Part shown: in pieces, positions 8,360 to 17,157 of the stretch
Position numbering within the stretch: position 1 is the stretch's first letter
Layout: each line of letters opens with the position of its first letter
NCBI GenBank assembly: GCA_021770785.1
Contig: JAETQH010000015.1
Span: 1 to 64,000 of the forward strand
Length of the DNA stretch: 64,000 nucleotides
Reading direction: 5' to 3'
From: Lachnospiraceae bacterium
GTDB lineage: Bacteria > Bacillota > Clostridia > Lachnospirales > Lachnospiraceae
Notes under the pieces: model-generated
Told to the model about the DNA's origin: nothing
Database searches by the model: none
The model's input: the letters and a program-made list of their open reading frames with translations, nothing else
Translations under genes and position numbers: made by a program

Positions 8360-9856
8360 TCACCTTCGATATACCGTGGCAAGGGTTCTAATCCATGCCC
8401 TGCGCTCCTCGCTCAAGCTGTCGGTTCCTACTCTCCAGCGCCAGTTATTTCCCACGGTGGAGGGTGCATTCATTCTCGCTTCATTTCCAAGCTTTAGCAA
8501 ATCCTGCATCTGAATGACCGCCACATCTGCAACGCTTGCATAGGCTGCCCTAATCAGAGCGTCCGGTATTTCTTCTTTATATTTGATATTCAAGTACTCA
8601 TACAGATAAGCAAGCTCATAATCTGTCTTATCCCTGAAATAACCAACAATAGTATCATTGTCATGGGTTCCTGCATACACCACAAGATTGCTGTCAGTGT
8701 AATTATGGGGCAAATGCTCGTTTGCAGTATCATCTCCAAAGGCAAACAACAGCACCTTAATTCCTGCCCATCCGGTTTTTGCCAAAAGCTTTCTGACTCC
8801 CGGCAGCGGCTGCTTCATTCCCAAATTTTCTACAATCACCTTGGTATCCTTCGCCGCTTTTTCCACCGCATCGGTAAATTTCCGTCCCGGCCCTTTGCTC
8901 CATTTTCCGTTTTTTCCGTTTTCGGCTTCACCTGGCACAGTATAATATTTTACGATGGCATTAAAATGATCTAACCGGATCACGTCACACATCTGCGCCT
9001 GCTTTGCCACACGTTTCTTCCACCAGAGAAAATCGTCCTGTTCCATCCGCTGCCAATGATAAATCGGACAGCCCCATTTCTGACCTTCCCCGGCAAGGGC
9101 ATCCGGCGGTGCGGCTGCCACACCATTAGGCGTTCCGTCTTCATTTAGAAGAAACAGCTCCCTGTTTGCCCAGACATCTGCACTGTCCGCCCCTATGTAA
9201 AACGGCATGTCACCAATCAGCTTAATGCCGCGGCTCTGTGCATATTCCTTGAGAAATCCCCACTGCTTAAAAAATTGATATTGGCAAAACTTGTAAAAAA
9301 GTATTTCATTCTTTAACCTTTGCCGGTATTCCTCCAATGCCTCGGGATATCTGTCACGCAACGGTATCTCCCAGCTCTGCCACTCTCTGTCGCCAAACTG
9401 TTCTTTCAGCGCCATATAAAGCCCATAATCCTCAAGCCACTCTTGTTCCGCTTCCTGAAATTGTAAAAATCCCAATTCCTCCCGGTCAAATCTGGCAAAT
9501 GCCATTTTAAGCACCTGGGAACGGTTCTCATAAATCATGGCATAGTCAATACCGTTTTCATCTTTTCCCCAGTGAAAGCTGCGGATTTCTTCTTCCTTTA
9601 GCAATCCCTGCTTCATCAGATGATCTAAGTCTATCAGATACGGGTTTCCCGCAAATGCTGAGTAGGACTGATAGGGGCTGTTTCCAAATCCGGTAGGTCC
9701 CACCGGAAGTATCTGCCAGTACCGCTGTTTTAAGTCCACCAGAAGGTCAATGAACTGGAACGCCGCATCTCCTAATGTACCTATTCCATATGAAGATGGT
9801 AAGCTCGTAATCGCCAGAAGAATTCCTGCTCCCCTGGTCAGTCTTTTTGTCTCCAA
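8360..9856 (-). CDS. malQ: 4-alpha-glucanotransferase (amylomaltase) MalQ
   Basis: Cytoplasmic GH77 enzyme that transfers maltodextrin segments and releases glucose during maltodextrin breakdown. The family hallmarks are present: GILLAITSLPSSYGIGTLG at the N-terminus, GDMPFYIGADSADVWAN, the nucleophile region IRLDHFNA, acid/base VIVENLG, and YAGTHDNDTIVGYF. Length (about 498 residues) is normal for the family. The start chosen is TTG at 9856, preceded by GGGGGA. An ATG at 9889 has no ribosome site and would lie only about 20 bases after the predicted transcription start. First gene of the mal unit, transcribed from the promoter at 9916-9944 with a LacI-type operator in its spacer. Confidence 0.93.
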   Translation of the reverse strand: METKRLTRGAGILLAITSLPSSYGIGTLGDAAFQFIDLLVDLKQRYWQILPVGPTGFGNSPYQSYSAFAGNPYLIDLDHLMKQGLLKEEEIRSFHWGKDENGIDYAMIYENRSQVLKMAFARFDREELGFLQFQEAEQEWLEDYGLYMALKEQFGDREWQSWEIPLRDRYPEALEEYRQRLKNEILFYKFCQYQFFKQWGFLKEYAQSRGIKLIGDMPFYIGADSADVWANRELFLLNEDGTPNGVAAAPPDALAGEGQKWGCPIYHWQRMEQDDFLWWKKRVAKQAQMCDVIRLDHFNAIVKYYTVPGEAENGKNGKWSKGPGRKFTDAVEKAAKDTKVIVENLGMKQPLPGVRKLLAKTGWAGIKVLLFAFGDDTANEHLPHNYTDSNLVVYAGTHDNDTIVGYFRDKTDYELAYLYEYLNIKYKEEIPDALIRAAYASVADVAVIQMQDLLKLGNEARMNAPSTVGNNWRWRVGTDSLSEERRAWIRTLATVYRR

Positions 9857-9915
9857 TTCCGTTCCCCCAGTTTGTTTCTGTTTTTGCATTTTCGCATTTT
9901 TTCGTATCTAAGATG

Positions 9916-9944
9916 ATTTTATAACTGAAAACGTTTTTTGTCAA
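9916..9944 (-). promoter_or_regulatory. malQ promoter with LacI-family operator
   Basis: On the minus strand TTGACA (9939-9944) and TAAAAT (9916-9921) are separated by 17 bases. The palindrome AAAACGTTTT (9928-9937) fills the spacer. A central CG palindrome is typical of LacI/GalR operators, and the divergent neighbour is a LacI-family gene. Confidence 0.8.
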
Positions 9945-10068
9945 CGAATTTGCAATTTTTGATATCGTTTTTGCCATTTTTAACGTTTTTCTTCGACCTT
10001 TTTTGTATAAATCAACAAGTGTTTTTTTGTTTTTTTTCGAAAAAAAAACGAATATTCGATTCCTCTCC

Positions 10069-10133
10069 TTGTAAAACCCACCTCTGTCCGTTATAATGAA
10101 GATAGTTTCGCACCCCGGAAGCGCGAAACTATC
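10069..10133 (+). promoter_or_regulatory. Promoter of the LacI-type regulator with start-site inverted repeat
   Basis: TTGTAA (10069-10074), 17-base spacer, TATAAT (10092-10097). Right after it, GATAGTTTCGC (10101-10111) and GCGAAACTATC (10123-10133) form a perfect 11-bp inverted repeat over the transcription start. This may be an autoregulatory operator or a 5' stem of the mRNA. Confidence 0.75.
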
Positions 10134-10181
10134 GCTACCCAAACGCAGCGATGAAACCATCTACTACAAAGGAATTTTTAT

Positions 10182-11234
10182 ATGGTTACGATTAAAGATA
10201 TTGCAACCCGCCTCGGTATATCCATCAGTACAGTCTCAAAGGGACTCAACGGCGCCAGCGACATCAGTGAGGATTTGCGGCAGTTAGTGCTTGACACTGC
10301 GGTGGAAATGGGTTATGCAACCAAGAAATCAAAAAAAGTAGAAAACCGGAAGCTGGCTGTTTTCATTGAAAATATGGAATATGAAACGCCGGATCAGTTC
10401 GGCTACGACATTGTATTGGGCTTTAAACAGAATGCTTTCCGCTACAAATGGGACGTTACTGTGATCCCTGTGACGCCGGCTTTTCAATTAGAAGAAAAAT
10501 ACGATACTTATCTGTTGAAAAACGGGTTCTGCGGCGCCTTTTTATTGGGCTTTGCCCTCCATGACGAATGGATGCGCCAGTTAAAAACCACCACCATGCC
10601 CACGGTTCTACTTGACAACTACATCAAAAAAAACCCCAACGTTTGTTATGTAGGAACAGACAACTACGAGGGCATCGACACTGCCGTAGACCACCTCTAC
10701 ACCTTAGGGCACAAGAAAATTGCATTTTTGAACGGTTCTCTCCACTCCATGGTGTCGGAAGAGCGGCAGGAGGCGTACTACGAGAGTATGCGCGCTCACG
10801 GGCTTGATATCATCGAAGAGCTGACCGCCTACGGCTACTACGTCGCCGACAGCGCAAAATACCATGTTCCCACCTTCTTAGGGGCAGGGGCAACTGCCAT
10901 TATCTGCGGCAACGATTTGATTGCCTCCGGCGTGATTACGGAGTGCCGGCTCCGGGGCTTCCGCATACCGGAAGACATCAGCGTCGTCGGTTTCGATGAC
11001 ATCCCCTTAGCGGCAACCTTAGATCCGCCCCTTACCACAATCCGGCAGGAGCGCAATGAATTGGGAAAATGTGCTTATGTATCCCTCAATTCCCTAGTGC
11101 ACCATATTCCTTTCTGCCGAACCCAGATACGGGCAAGATTAGTGGAACGGGAATCCACCACACGTTATCAGACGCCTGTCCGAAAAAAAGGAATTCCCGC
11201 CAAACCGGCTTCCGCTGCCGATACTTTAAAATAG
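10182..11234 (+). CDS. LacI-family transcriptional regulator, probable maltose regulator
   Basis: A 350-residue LacI/GalR regulator. The N-terminal helix-turn-helix is typical (TIKDIATRLGISISTVSKGLNG, residues 3-24), followed by the hinge region and a periplasmic-binding-like sensor domain, with late motifs CGNDLIASGV and ISVVGFDDIPLA. It is transcribed divergently from malQ and both promoters carry palindromes, so it probably represses or activates the mal genes according to sugar supply. An AAAGGA ribosome site precedes the ATG. The last 20 residues are a basic, proline-rich tail. The gene ends 9 bp before the end of a convergent MFS gene, with an intrinsic terminator overlapping that gene's 3' end. 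Confidence 0.9.
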   Translation: MVTIKDIATRLGISISTVSKGLNGASDISEDLRQLVLDTAVEMGYATKKSKKVENRKLAVFIENMEYETPDQFGYDIVLGFKQNAFRYKWDVTVIPVTPAFQLEEKYDTYLLKNGFCGAFLLGFALHDEWMRQLKTTTMPTVLLDNYIKKNPNVCYVGTDNYEGIDTAVDHLYTLGHKKIAFLNGSLHSMVSEERQEAYYESMRAHGLDIIEELTAYGYYVADSAKYHVPTFLGAGATAIICGNDLIASGVITECRLRGFRIPEDISVVGFDDIPLAATLDPPLTTIRQERNELGKCAYVSLNSLVHHIPFCRTQIRARLVERESTTRYQTPVRKKGIPAKPASAADTLK

Positions 11235-11243
11235 GCAACAGTT

Positions 11244-12482
11244 TTATGATTTGCTCCTTACCGCCTCATAGATGGGGCGGTTTTCTTTTGCCGGGAGGAC
11301 AATCATCACCACCATACAGAGCATACCGAAGGAGGAAATCAACACCACTCCCCTACGATAGGACATCCATTGCCCCATGCTTCCCGCCGCCAGCTGAAAT
11401 ATCACACAGCCGAAAGACATTGCCATATTAAAAAAGGCATTTACTCTGGCTCTCATATGCTCCGGCAGATAGCACTGCACGGCTGTTTCCCGGATTGTTG
11501 CACTGGAAATTCCAAGCGCCCCGCCGATAAAACGGTTCAGCAGCATCAACGGATAAGGCAGAAACAACAGTATGATATCCAACAGGTTGTAAACCGTATA
11601 GACCATTTTGGTAAAAGCATACCGTTTCTTTACCGGGATTTCTTTTCTGTACTGGAGCAGCCCGCCTAAGAAGCGCCCCACCATTTCCGCACTTTTTAAA
11701 AATCCAAGCATGGTCACCGTCAGATAGGGCATGGTCTGATAAAACGCCTGGGTTAAAATAGTTGTTCCCTCGGAAGTTCCCTGGGTAATGCTCATATAGG
11801 TATAAATATTACGGATTCCCTTTTCTTTTTTCAGATAAGCAAACCCTTCCCGGATATCCGCCCAATACCTCCGAAAGGTATAGCTTTCCTCCTGTTCCTT
11901 CCTTTTTTCCGCAATACCGCTCTCCACCACAACCGCTGCAAACGTAATTGCCGCCACAAGAAAAAATATTTCTCCCATGGATATCTTTTCATACAAAAAG
12001 GCTGCTATCGGGGACATGGCAATGGTGACAATGGGATAAATGGTGTTGCTGACAGAATAGCCCTTCTGCTCTAATCCCACAGGAATCAAATCCGGATACC
12101 ATGCGTTGTAGGCAAGCCGGTAGCAGACGGAAATCGTACCAATGACCAGCACAAACACCAGATACAGCCCATAGGAAAATTCATGTCTGCCTACATACCA
12201 GCCCATTGCCAGATATAAAACCGCCGTCAGAAGGTCCGAACCCACAATCCATTTTTTCTTGCCGCCCTTGTCGATAAACGGCGCAATCAATATGGAAATC
12301 AGCACATCCGGCAGCATTCCGCAAACAAGCACCAGCGCTGACAGCAGCGTAGAACCCGTCTCGTCAAACACCAGCAGGCTGATGGGCAGATTCATTGCTT
12401 CCCCTCCCACTGCCGTCAGTACGGTTGCAACGGTAATACGGGTGAATCCTGCGGTCCAAAGGGTTTGTTTTTTTGCGTTCAT
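11244..12482 (-). CDS. MFS transporter, MefA/enterobactin-exporter type
   Basis: A 412-residue major facilitator protein with about 12 hydrophobic segments. The N-terminus (WTAGFTRITVATVLTAVGGEAMNLPISLLVFDETGS) and the loop APFIDKGGKKKWIVG fit the MFS_3 group, which includes macrolide and siderophore exporters. The substrate cannot be inferred from sequence. The ATG follows AGAAGGAG by 6 bases. It is monocistronic, between a convergent regulator and an upstream XRE-TPR regulator gene on the same strand, from which it is separated by a terminator. A 14-bp palindrome (12559-12572) lies in its upstream region and may be its control site. Whether the XRE-TPR gene controls it is unknown. Confidence 0.8.
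   Translation of the reverse strand: MNAKKQTLWTAGFTRITVATVLTAVGGEAMNLPISLLVFDETGSTLLSALVLVCGMLPDVLISILIAPFIDKGGKKKWIVGSDLLTAVLYLAMGWYVGRHEFSYGLYLVFVLVIGTISVCYRLAYNAWYPDLIPVGLEQKGYSVSNTIYPIVTIAMSPIAAFLYEKISMGEIFFLVAAITFAAVVVESGIAEKRKEQEESYTFRRYWADIREGFAYLKKEKGIRNIYTYMSITQGTSEGTTILTQAFYQTMPYLTVTMLGFLKSAEMVGRFLGGLLQYRKEIPVKKRYAFTKMVYTVYNLLDIILLFLPYPLMLLNRFIGGALGISSATIRETAVQCYLPEHMRARVNAFFNMAMSFGCVIFQLAAGSMGQWMSYRRGVVLISSFGMLCMVVMIVLPAKENRPIYEAVRSKS
11260..11288 (+). terminator. Intrinsic terminator after the LacI-type regulator
   Basis: ACCGCC (11260-11265) pairs with GGCGGT (11276-11281), followed by TTTCTTTT. It lies inside the coding end of the convergent MFS gene. Confidence 0.7.
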
Positions 12483-12558
12483 GAGCTTCTCCTTCTATTA
12501 CATTTTCATTTTTTTATAAATTCATGACATATAAACGAACTTCATTTGTATTTCTCAG

Positions 12559-12572
12559 TAAGAATATTCTTA
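12559..12572. promoter_or_regulatory. 14-bp palindrome upstream of the MFS gene
   Basis: TAAGAATATTCTTA is perfectly self-complementary. It lies just downstream of a minus-strand TATAAT (about 12575-12580), where an operator would overlap the transcription start. No convincing -35 box was found. Confidence 0.4.
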
Positions 12573-12634
12573 TGACATTATAGTAATATTTCTTTAAAAA
12601 ACAGTAAAGCAGTTCTGTTTGAGAAAATCCAATA

Positions 12635-12657
12635 GAAAAAAGCGTGCTAACACACGC
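12635..12657 (-). terminator. Intrinsic terminator overlapping the XRE-TPR stop codon
   Basis: On the minus strand GCGTG pairs with CACGC around a 6-base loop, followed by six T. The stop codon of the XRE-TPR gene lies in the stem. Confidence 0.7.
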
Positions 12658-13960
12658 CTTTTTGTACTTTTAAGGAAATTTCCTTCTGAAATTCCAACGC
12701 TTTCTTATATTTTCTCTGTCTGGCGAACGCCTCCATCGCCACCTCTTTATACTGATAGAGGAAGCCAAAATTTCTCTCCTTCCGCAATGCCGCAAATAAT
12801 TCCTCCAGCACCGCTAAATATTCCGGATTCTCTAAAAATCCCGGCTCGCCCTCCATTTTCAGTTCCTTTAACATCAGCCTGTCCGCCTCTTCCGGCTGCG
12901 GTGTTTCCGCTAACTGTTTTTCCATCTTCACCATCAGCTCTTCCGCCGCCTCTCTGTTTCCCAGTCTGAGATTCAGCCGCGCCTTTTTATGCCAGAGCAG
13001 GAAATGCTCCTGCTGCACCTGTTCCAGATATTTTAGCGCAAGGTCATATTTCCCCAGTTCTAAGTAGGTAGCTCCCATATTATAATTCCAGTCGTCCGCT
13101 GTTTCCTCCCACCAGCCCGTATTTTGCAGGAGATGGCGCACCTTCTCATAATAGACAGTCATCATTTCTTCCATATTGACACAGGCGTAAGCCGTGGCAT
13201 TCATAAAGTAGTAATCTGCCAGAGCATAGACGTTGCCTTCCTCCAACGCCAGTGCCGTAAAACGCTGTTCCAGACGGTGTATCTCATTATATTCGTCCGC
13301 TGCACAATATCCGTAAATCAGGCTCCGCAGTCCCAGGGTATTATTCAGCCCCTCACTTGCCCGTTTCCGGTATACAAGCCCAGACTGCGGCTCATTTTCC
13401 AGTTCCGCCCTAATCAGGCAATAATAGGAAAACTGTCTGCCGTTCATATGCTCCTTTAATTCCTCTAAGACAGAAACATATTCGGAAATTTGTTTCCCGC
13501 CGGATACGCCTGCACTTCTGAATACGCACTCCATACCTAAAACCAGCAGCGTATCCAGCGCAAGGGGCGACCAGAGAAGCCTGTTTTCCCGCTGCCACAG
13601 CTTTTGGCAGACTTCCTCATTCTTCAAACCATAGGTCAGATTATAAATATAAGAATCCAGCAGGCTGCGGCTCTCCGCTAAAAATGCGTCCTCTCTCTCA
13701 TAGACAATGCCGAGCCTGGCAAAAAGCTGTTCCACTAAATTTTCATCCGGTTTTACCATGCCCCGCTCAATTTTACTTAAATAAGAAACTACGCAGATAC
13801 CGTAACAGACCTCCTTCTGCCCTTTCTTCTGGCGCAAACGCTCTAAACGAAGCAGGATTCCTGCCGGGCTAAACTCTGAATATACAACTCCGTTCTTAAA
13901 CAGTCCCATTGCCTTTTCTCTCTTCCGTTCATGATGTAATATACTTCTTTCTTCCATCAA
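12647..13960 (-). CDS. XRE-type helix-turn-helix regulator with TPR-like repeats
   Basis: Up to 437 residues. A divergent Cro/C1-type DNA-binding domain (about residues 33-90, GILLRLERLRQKKGQKEVCYG then VSYLSKIERGMVKPDENL) is followed by a long helical region with TPR-like pairs. This is the architecture of Rgg/PlcR/AimR-like regulators that often respond to peptides. The start is uncertain: TTG at 13960, ATG at 13957, or ATG at 13909 (MGLFKNG), of which the last lies closest to the conserved domain. No adjacent small peptide gene was found. It may control the downstream MFS gene, but a terminator separates them. The product has no membrane segment and should be cytoplasmic. Confidence 0.75.
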   Translation of the reverse strand: MMEERSILHHERKREKAMGLFKNGVVYSEFSPAGILLRLERLRQKKGQKEVCYGICVVSYLSKIERGMVKPDENLVEQLFARLGIVYEREDAFLAESRSLLDSYIYNLTYGLKNEEVCQKLWQRENRLLWSPLALDTLLVLGMECVFRSAGVSGGKQISEYVSVLEELKEHMNGRQFSYYCLIRAELENEPQSGLVYRKRASEGLNNTLGLRSLIYGYCAADEYNEIHRLEQRFTALALEEGNVYALADYYFMNATAYACVNMEEMMTVYYEKVRHLLQNTGWWEETADDWNYNMGATYLELGKYDLALKYLEQVQQEHFLLWHKKARLNLRLGNREAAEELMVKMEKQLAETPQPEEADRLMLKELKMEGEPGFLENPEYLAVLEELFAALRKERNFGFLYQYKEVAMEAFARQRKYKKALEFQKEISLKVQKGVC

Positions 13961-14168
13961 AGAATTTTTCTTTCATATTGATTCTATCAAATAGCCCATC
14001 TCTTTTTCTGCTGTCCGCTCCACTGACTGCTATTTCCTTGAAATATACTACCAAATAACATAATATATTAAAAGTGAAAACAGATACAAATTTTAAATCG
14101 AGGTAAAATTCCAATGCTAATTATAAGAAAATATGAAGAAACCGACTGGAAACCATAGTCAAAGATGC

Positions 14169-14208
14169 GTCAGGGCATTGGACGCCGGCTCTGCGAACAT
14201 GCCCTGAC
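14169..14208 (-). terminator. Hairpin after the first cation ATPase
   Basis: GTCAGGGCAT (14169-14178) and ATGCCCTGAC (14199-14208) are perfect inverted arms 22 bases from the stop codon of the ATPase. No strong T-run follows, so termination strength is unclear. The remaining stretch to 13961 is AT-rich and shows no gene. Confidence 0.45.
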
Positions 14209-14229
14209 TAAACGCCTGTAAAACCCGTT

Positions 14230-16836
14230 CTACTTTCTTCCCGCCAGCTCCTTCACCACACGCACCGCCTGTATCAGCAGTGTAGGCACAGCCGCTAACA
14301 GCACAATTTCTCCCAACTGTCCCAAGGTCATAACCTCCACCGCAAACAGCCCCCGCAGAAACGGCAGCATCGTCACCGCCGCCAACAGGAGTACTCCAAG
14401 ACAGAACGCCCCTAAGCTGTACCAGTTGCCAGAGAAACCGATTTTAAAAATGGAATGCCTGCTGCGACAGTTAAATCCATGGAACAGCCTTGCCAGCGTC
14501 AGGGTAGCAAACGCCATGGTGCTCGCCATAGCGGTACTGCTTTCCAGTCCCATATAAAACGCCGCCATGGTACAAACCGCAATCAGGGCTCCCTGCCAGA
14601 AAATTCGCCCCATAAATGCAGGCGTCAGAATTCCCTCCTTGGGATTTCTGGGCTTTTCTGACAGGATATCCCTCTCCATAGGCTCCATGCCGATGGCAAG
14701 CGCAGGGAGGGAATCCGTCAAAAGATTGATAAACAACAGGTGCACCGGGGCAAAAGGCACGGGCAGCGCCGCAATGGAGGTATAGAGCACCGCCATAATT
14801 CCCGCCATATTTCCCGAAAGCAGGAATAAAATCGCATTTCGGATATTTTTATAAACATTTCTGCCGTTTGCCACTGCCTTGATAATCGTGGCAAAATTAT
14901 CATCGGACAAAATCATGGAGGCTGCGTCCTTGGAAACCTCCGTTCCGGTAATTCCCATCGCCACGCCGATATCCGCTTTTTTCAACGCCGGAGCGTCATT
15001 TACCCCGTCTCCCGTCATGGAAACAATCGCCCCTCTTCTCTGGTGGCTCTCCACGATACGAATTTTATTTTCCGGGGAAACCCTGGCAAATACGGAAATA
15101 TTGCCGATAAGCTGATCTAATTCCTTATCGCTGATGGAGTCTAACTCCGTTCCCACCATGGCGATATCGCCCTCCCCGTAAATGCCAATCTGTTTTGCGA
15201 TGGCTGTGGCGGTGATTTTGTGGTCCCCGGTAATCATCACCGGACGGATTCCCGCTCTTTTCGCCGCCGCAACCGCATCCTTTGCCTCTTCCCTGGGAGG
15301 ATCTATCATTGCCGCTAAACCAATAAAAACAAAATCCTTTTCATTTTCCAGCGTCAGCTTCTCCCCCGGCTCTGGCTCCTTATAAGCAAAGGCAAGCACC
15401 CGAAGCCCCTGCTCGGAAAACCTGCGGTTCTGTTCCTCAATTTTTCCCATTTCCTCCGCCGTCATTTTCCGCAGGATGTCACCGTCCCGGACTGCCACCG
15501 TCCGCTTTAGCAAAACATCCACCGCCCCCTTGGTCAAAACCGTGGTTACCCCATGAAGCCGATAGGTGGTGCTCATCAACTTCCTATCAGAGTCAAAGGG
15601 CAGTTCCTCTAAACGCTGCATTTCTTCCCGGTAAAAATCATCATCTATCTTTACCTTTCGCACCATCTCAAGTAAAGCTGCCTCGGTGGGGTCGCCAATC
15701 ACCTTTCCCTCTTTGATTTGAGAATCATTGTTCAAAATTGCGTCATACATCAGATAGCGGTGCAACTGCTCTAAAGGCTCTAATTCTTCCGGGTTTAATA
15801 TCTCTCCGCCCACATAAATTTTCTGTACTGACATTTTATTCTGGGTCAGGGTTCCTGTCTTATCCGAACAGATTACCGACACACAACCTAAGGTTTCCAC
15901 CGCCTTTAAATCCTTGATAATCGCCTGCTCCTTCGCCATCTTCTGGGTTCCCATCGCCTGTACAATGGTGACAATGGAACTTAAGGCTTCAGGGATTGCC
16001 GCCACTGCCAGCGCCACCGCAAACATCATGGCGTCTAAAATCGCCATCTTACGGTAAATACTCAAAAGAAACACAATCAGGCAGATGCCTAAAATTACCA
16101 TGGCTAATTTTTTTCCGAAATCGTCTAAGGATTTCTGCAGCGGTGTCTTTTTCTCCTTCGTCTGGTTTAAAAGCTCTGCAATTCTTCCGATTTCCGTCTC
16201 CATGCCGATGGCAGTCACCACCGCCTCTGCCCTGCCGTAGGTTACAAGGCTGCCGGAATAAACCATATTTTTGCGGTCCCCTAACGCCTGCTCCCCCTCT
16301 AATGCCTCTTCCGTTTTATCTACATTCATCGCCTCCCCCGTCAGTGAACTTTCATTGACCTGTAGAGAGTGGCAGGCTAAAATTCTGCCATCCGCCGCCA
16401 CCAGGTCTCCCGCCTCTAATATCAGGATATCCCCAGATACCACCTCCGCCGCCGGAATCTCCGTCTTTTTCCCGTCCCGTAAAACCTTGGCATTAGGGGA
16501 CGACAACGCCTTTAAGCTGTCTAAGGATTTCTCCGCCTTCACGTACTGCAATGTTCCCAGCGCCGCATTTAACACCAGCACCACCAAAATCACCAATGTA
16601 CTTTCCAGATTGCCGGAAACAGCGGAAATCACCGCCGCCACAATTAATATCAATACCAGCACATCTAAAAACTGCTCCACGAATATCCGGGCAACGGATT
16701 TCTTCTCTTCCTCCTCCAGCTCATTTTTTCCGTAAGCCTCCCTCCGGGCAGCCACTTCCTCTTCCTTTAGCCCTCCTTCCCTGCTTTCCATCGCCTCCAA
16801 TACATCCTTCGCCTGCTTCTGATACCATTCCCTCAT
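14230..16836 (-). CDS. P2-type cation ATPase, probable Mn2+ exporter
   Basis: An 868-residue P-type ATPase of the Ca2+-ATPase-like (P2A) group. Visible are the N-terminal cation_ATPase_N region (GGLKEEEVAARREAYGKNEL), actuator motif TGEA (166-169), phosphorylation site DKTGTLT with Asp325, hinge TGDGVNDAP, and C-terminal helices. The ion-site helix M4 reads PEALS (282-286) instead of the PEGLP of calcium pumps; the glutamate is kept. The leader carries a yybP-ykoY riboswitch with terminator. In lactic acid bacteria such riboswitches activate Mn2+ export P-type ATPases when Mn2+ is high, so Mn2+ efflux is the favoured role (inference). The ribosome site is AGGGAGG. A second, differently specified ATPase lies upstream on the same strand. 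Confidence 0.9.
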   Translation of the reverse strand: MREWYQKQAKDVLEAMESREGGLKEEEVAARREAYGKNELEEEEKKSVARIFVEQFLDVLVLILIVAAVISAVSGNLESTLVILVVLVLNAALGTLQYVKAEKSLDSLKALSSPNAKVLRDGKKTEIPAAEVVSGDILILEAGDLVAADGRILACHSLQVNESSLTGEAMNVDKTEEALEGEQALGDRKNMVYSGSLVTYGRAEAVVTAIGMETEIGRIAELLNQTKEKKTPLQKSLDDFGKKLAMVILGICLIVFLLSIYRKMAILDAMMFAVALAVAAIPEALSSIVTIVQAMGTQKMAKEQAIIKDLKAVETLGCVSVICSDKTGTLTQNKMSVQKIYVGGEILNPEELEPLEQLHRYLMYDAILNNDSQIKEGKVIGDPTEAALLEMVRKVKIDDDFYREEMQRLEELPFDSDRKLMSTTYRLHGVTTVLTKGAVDVLLKRTVAVRDGDILRKMTAEEMGKIEEQNRRFSEQGLRVLAFAYKEPEPGEKLTLENEKDFVFIGLAAMIDPPREEAKDAVAAAKRAGIRPVMITGDHKITATAIAKQIGIYGEGDIAMVGTELDSISDKELDQLIGNISVFARVSPENKIRIVESHQRRGAIVSMTGDGVNDAPALKKADIGVAMGITGTEVSKDAASMILSDDNFATIIKAVANGRNVYKNIRNAILFLLSGNMAGIMAVLYTSIAALPVPFAPVHLLFINLLTDSLPALAIGMEPMERDILSEKPRNPKEGILTPAFMGRIFWQGALIAVCTMAAFYMGLESSTAMASTMAFATLTLARLFHGFNCRSRHSIFKIGFSGNWYSLGAFCLGVLLLAAVTMLPFLRGLFAVEVMTLGQLGEIVLLAAVPTLLIQAVRVVKELAGRK

Positions 16837-16917
16837 ACTGTTTCCTCCCTTTCATTTTGCAAAATGTTTAAAATAGCCGCCTATAAATTATGTCCCCTTT
16901 AGGCACGCCTCATAAGG

Positions 16918-17057
16918 TAAAAAAAGAGACTTCCGGCACAGAAAGGCATCCTTACCTTTACTGCGCCAAAAGTCTCATAACCAGCTACGTGGCAGATATC
17001 ACCAGATTTTTTCAAATCGCGTATGTTGATGATATCGTTTCTACTACTCCCCTTTGA
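16918..17057 (-). ncRNA. yybP-ykoY (Mn2+) riboswitch with terminator
   Basis: Minus-strand reading starts AAAGGGGAGTAG (17056 downwards), the conserved 5' strand of the yybP-ykoY aptamer. A stem GATATCA...TGGTGATATC and the 3' element ATGAGACTTTTGGC (16965-16978), whose CTTT can close P1 with AAAG, follow. The same GAGACTTTTGGC strand can instead pair with GCCGGAAGTCTC to form a strong terminator followed by seven T (16918-16976). Mutually exclusive aptamer and terminator indicate transcriptional control that turns on with ligand. The downstream gene is the P2-type ATPase. Assignment is by eye from the conserved core. Confidence 0.85.
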
Positions 17058-17157
17058 CTTCTATTTTTCTCTTAACGAAATCTGCTATTTTCGTTTTTTA
17101 TACTATAAAAAAGAACCCCTCTTCTGTCAATTTCTTTTTCCAATTCTTAGCACTTTC

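Noticed and set aside
9747-10160. Minus-strand 137-residue frame over the mal intergenic region
   Set aside because: It covers both mapped promoters and overlaps malQ in another frame; low-complexity Lys/Asn content.
10838-11056. Minus-strand frame inside the LacI-type gene
   Set aside because: Antisense shadow of a well-supported regulator.
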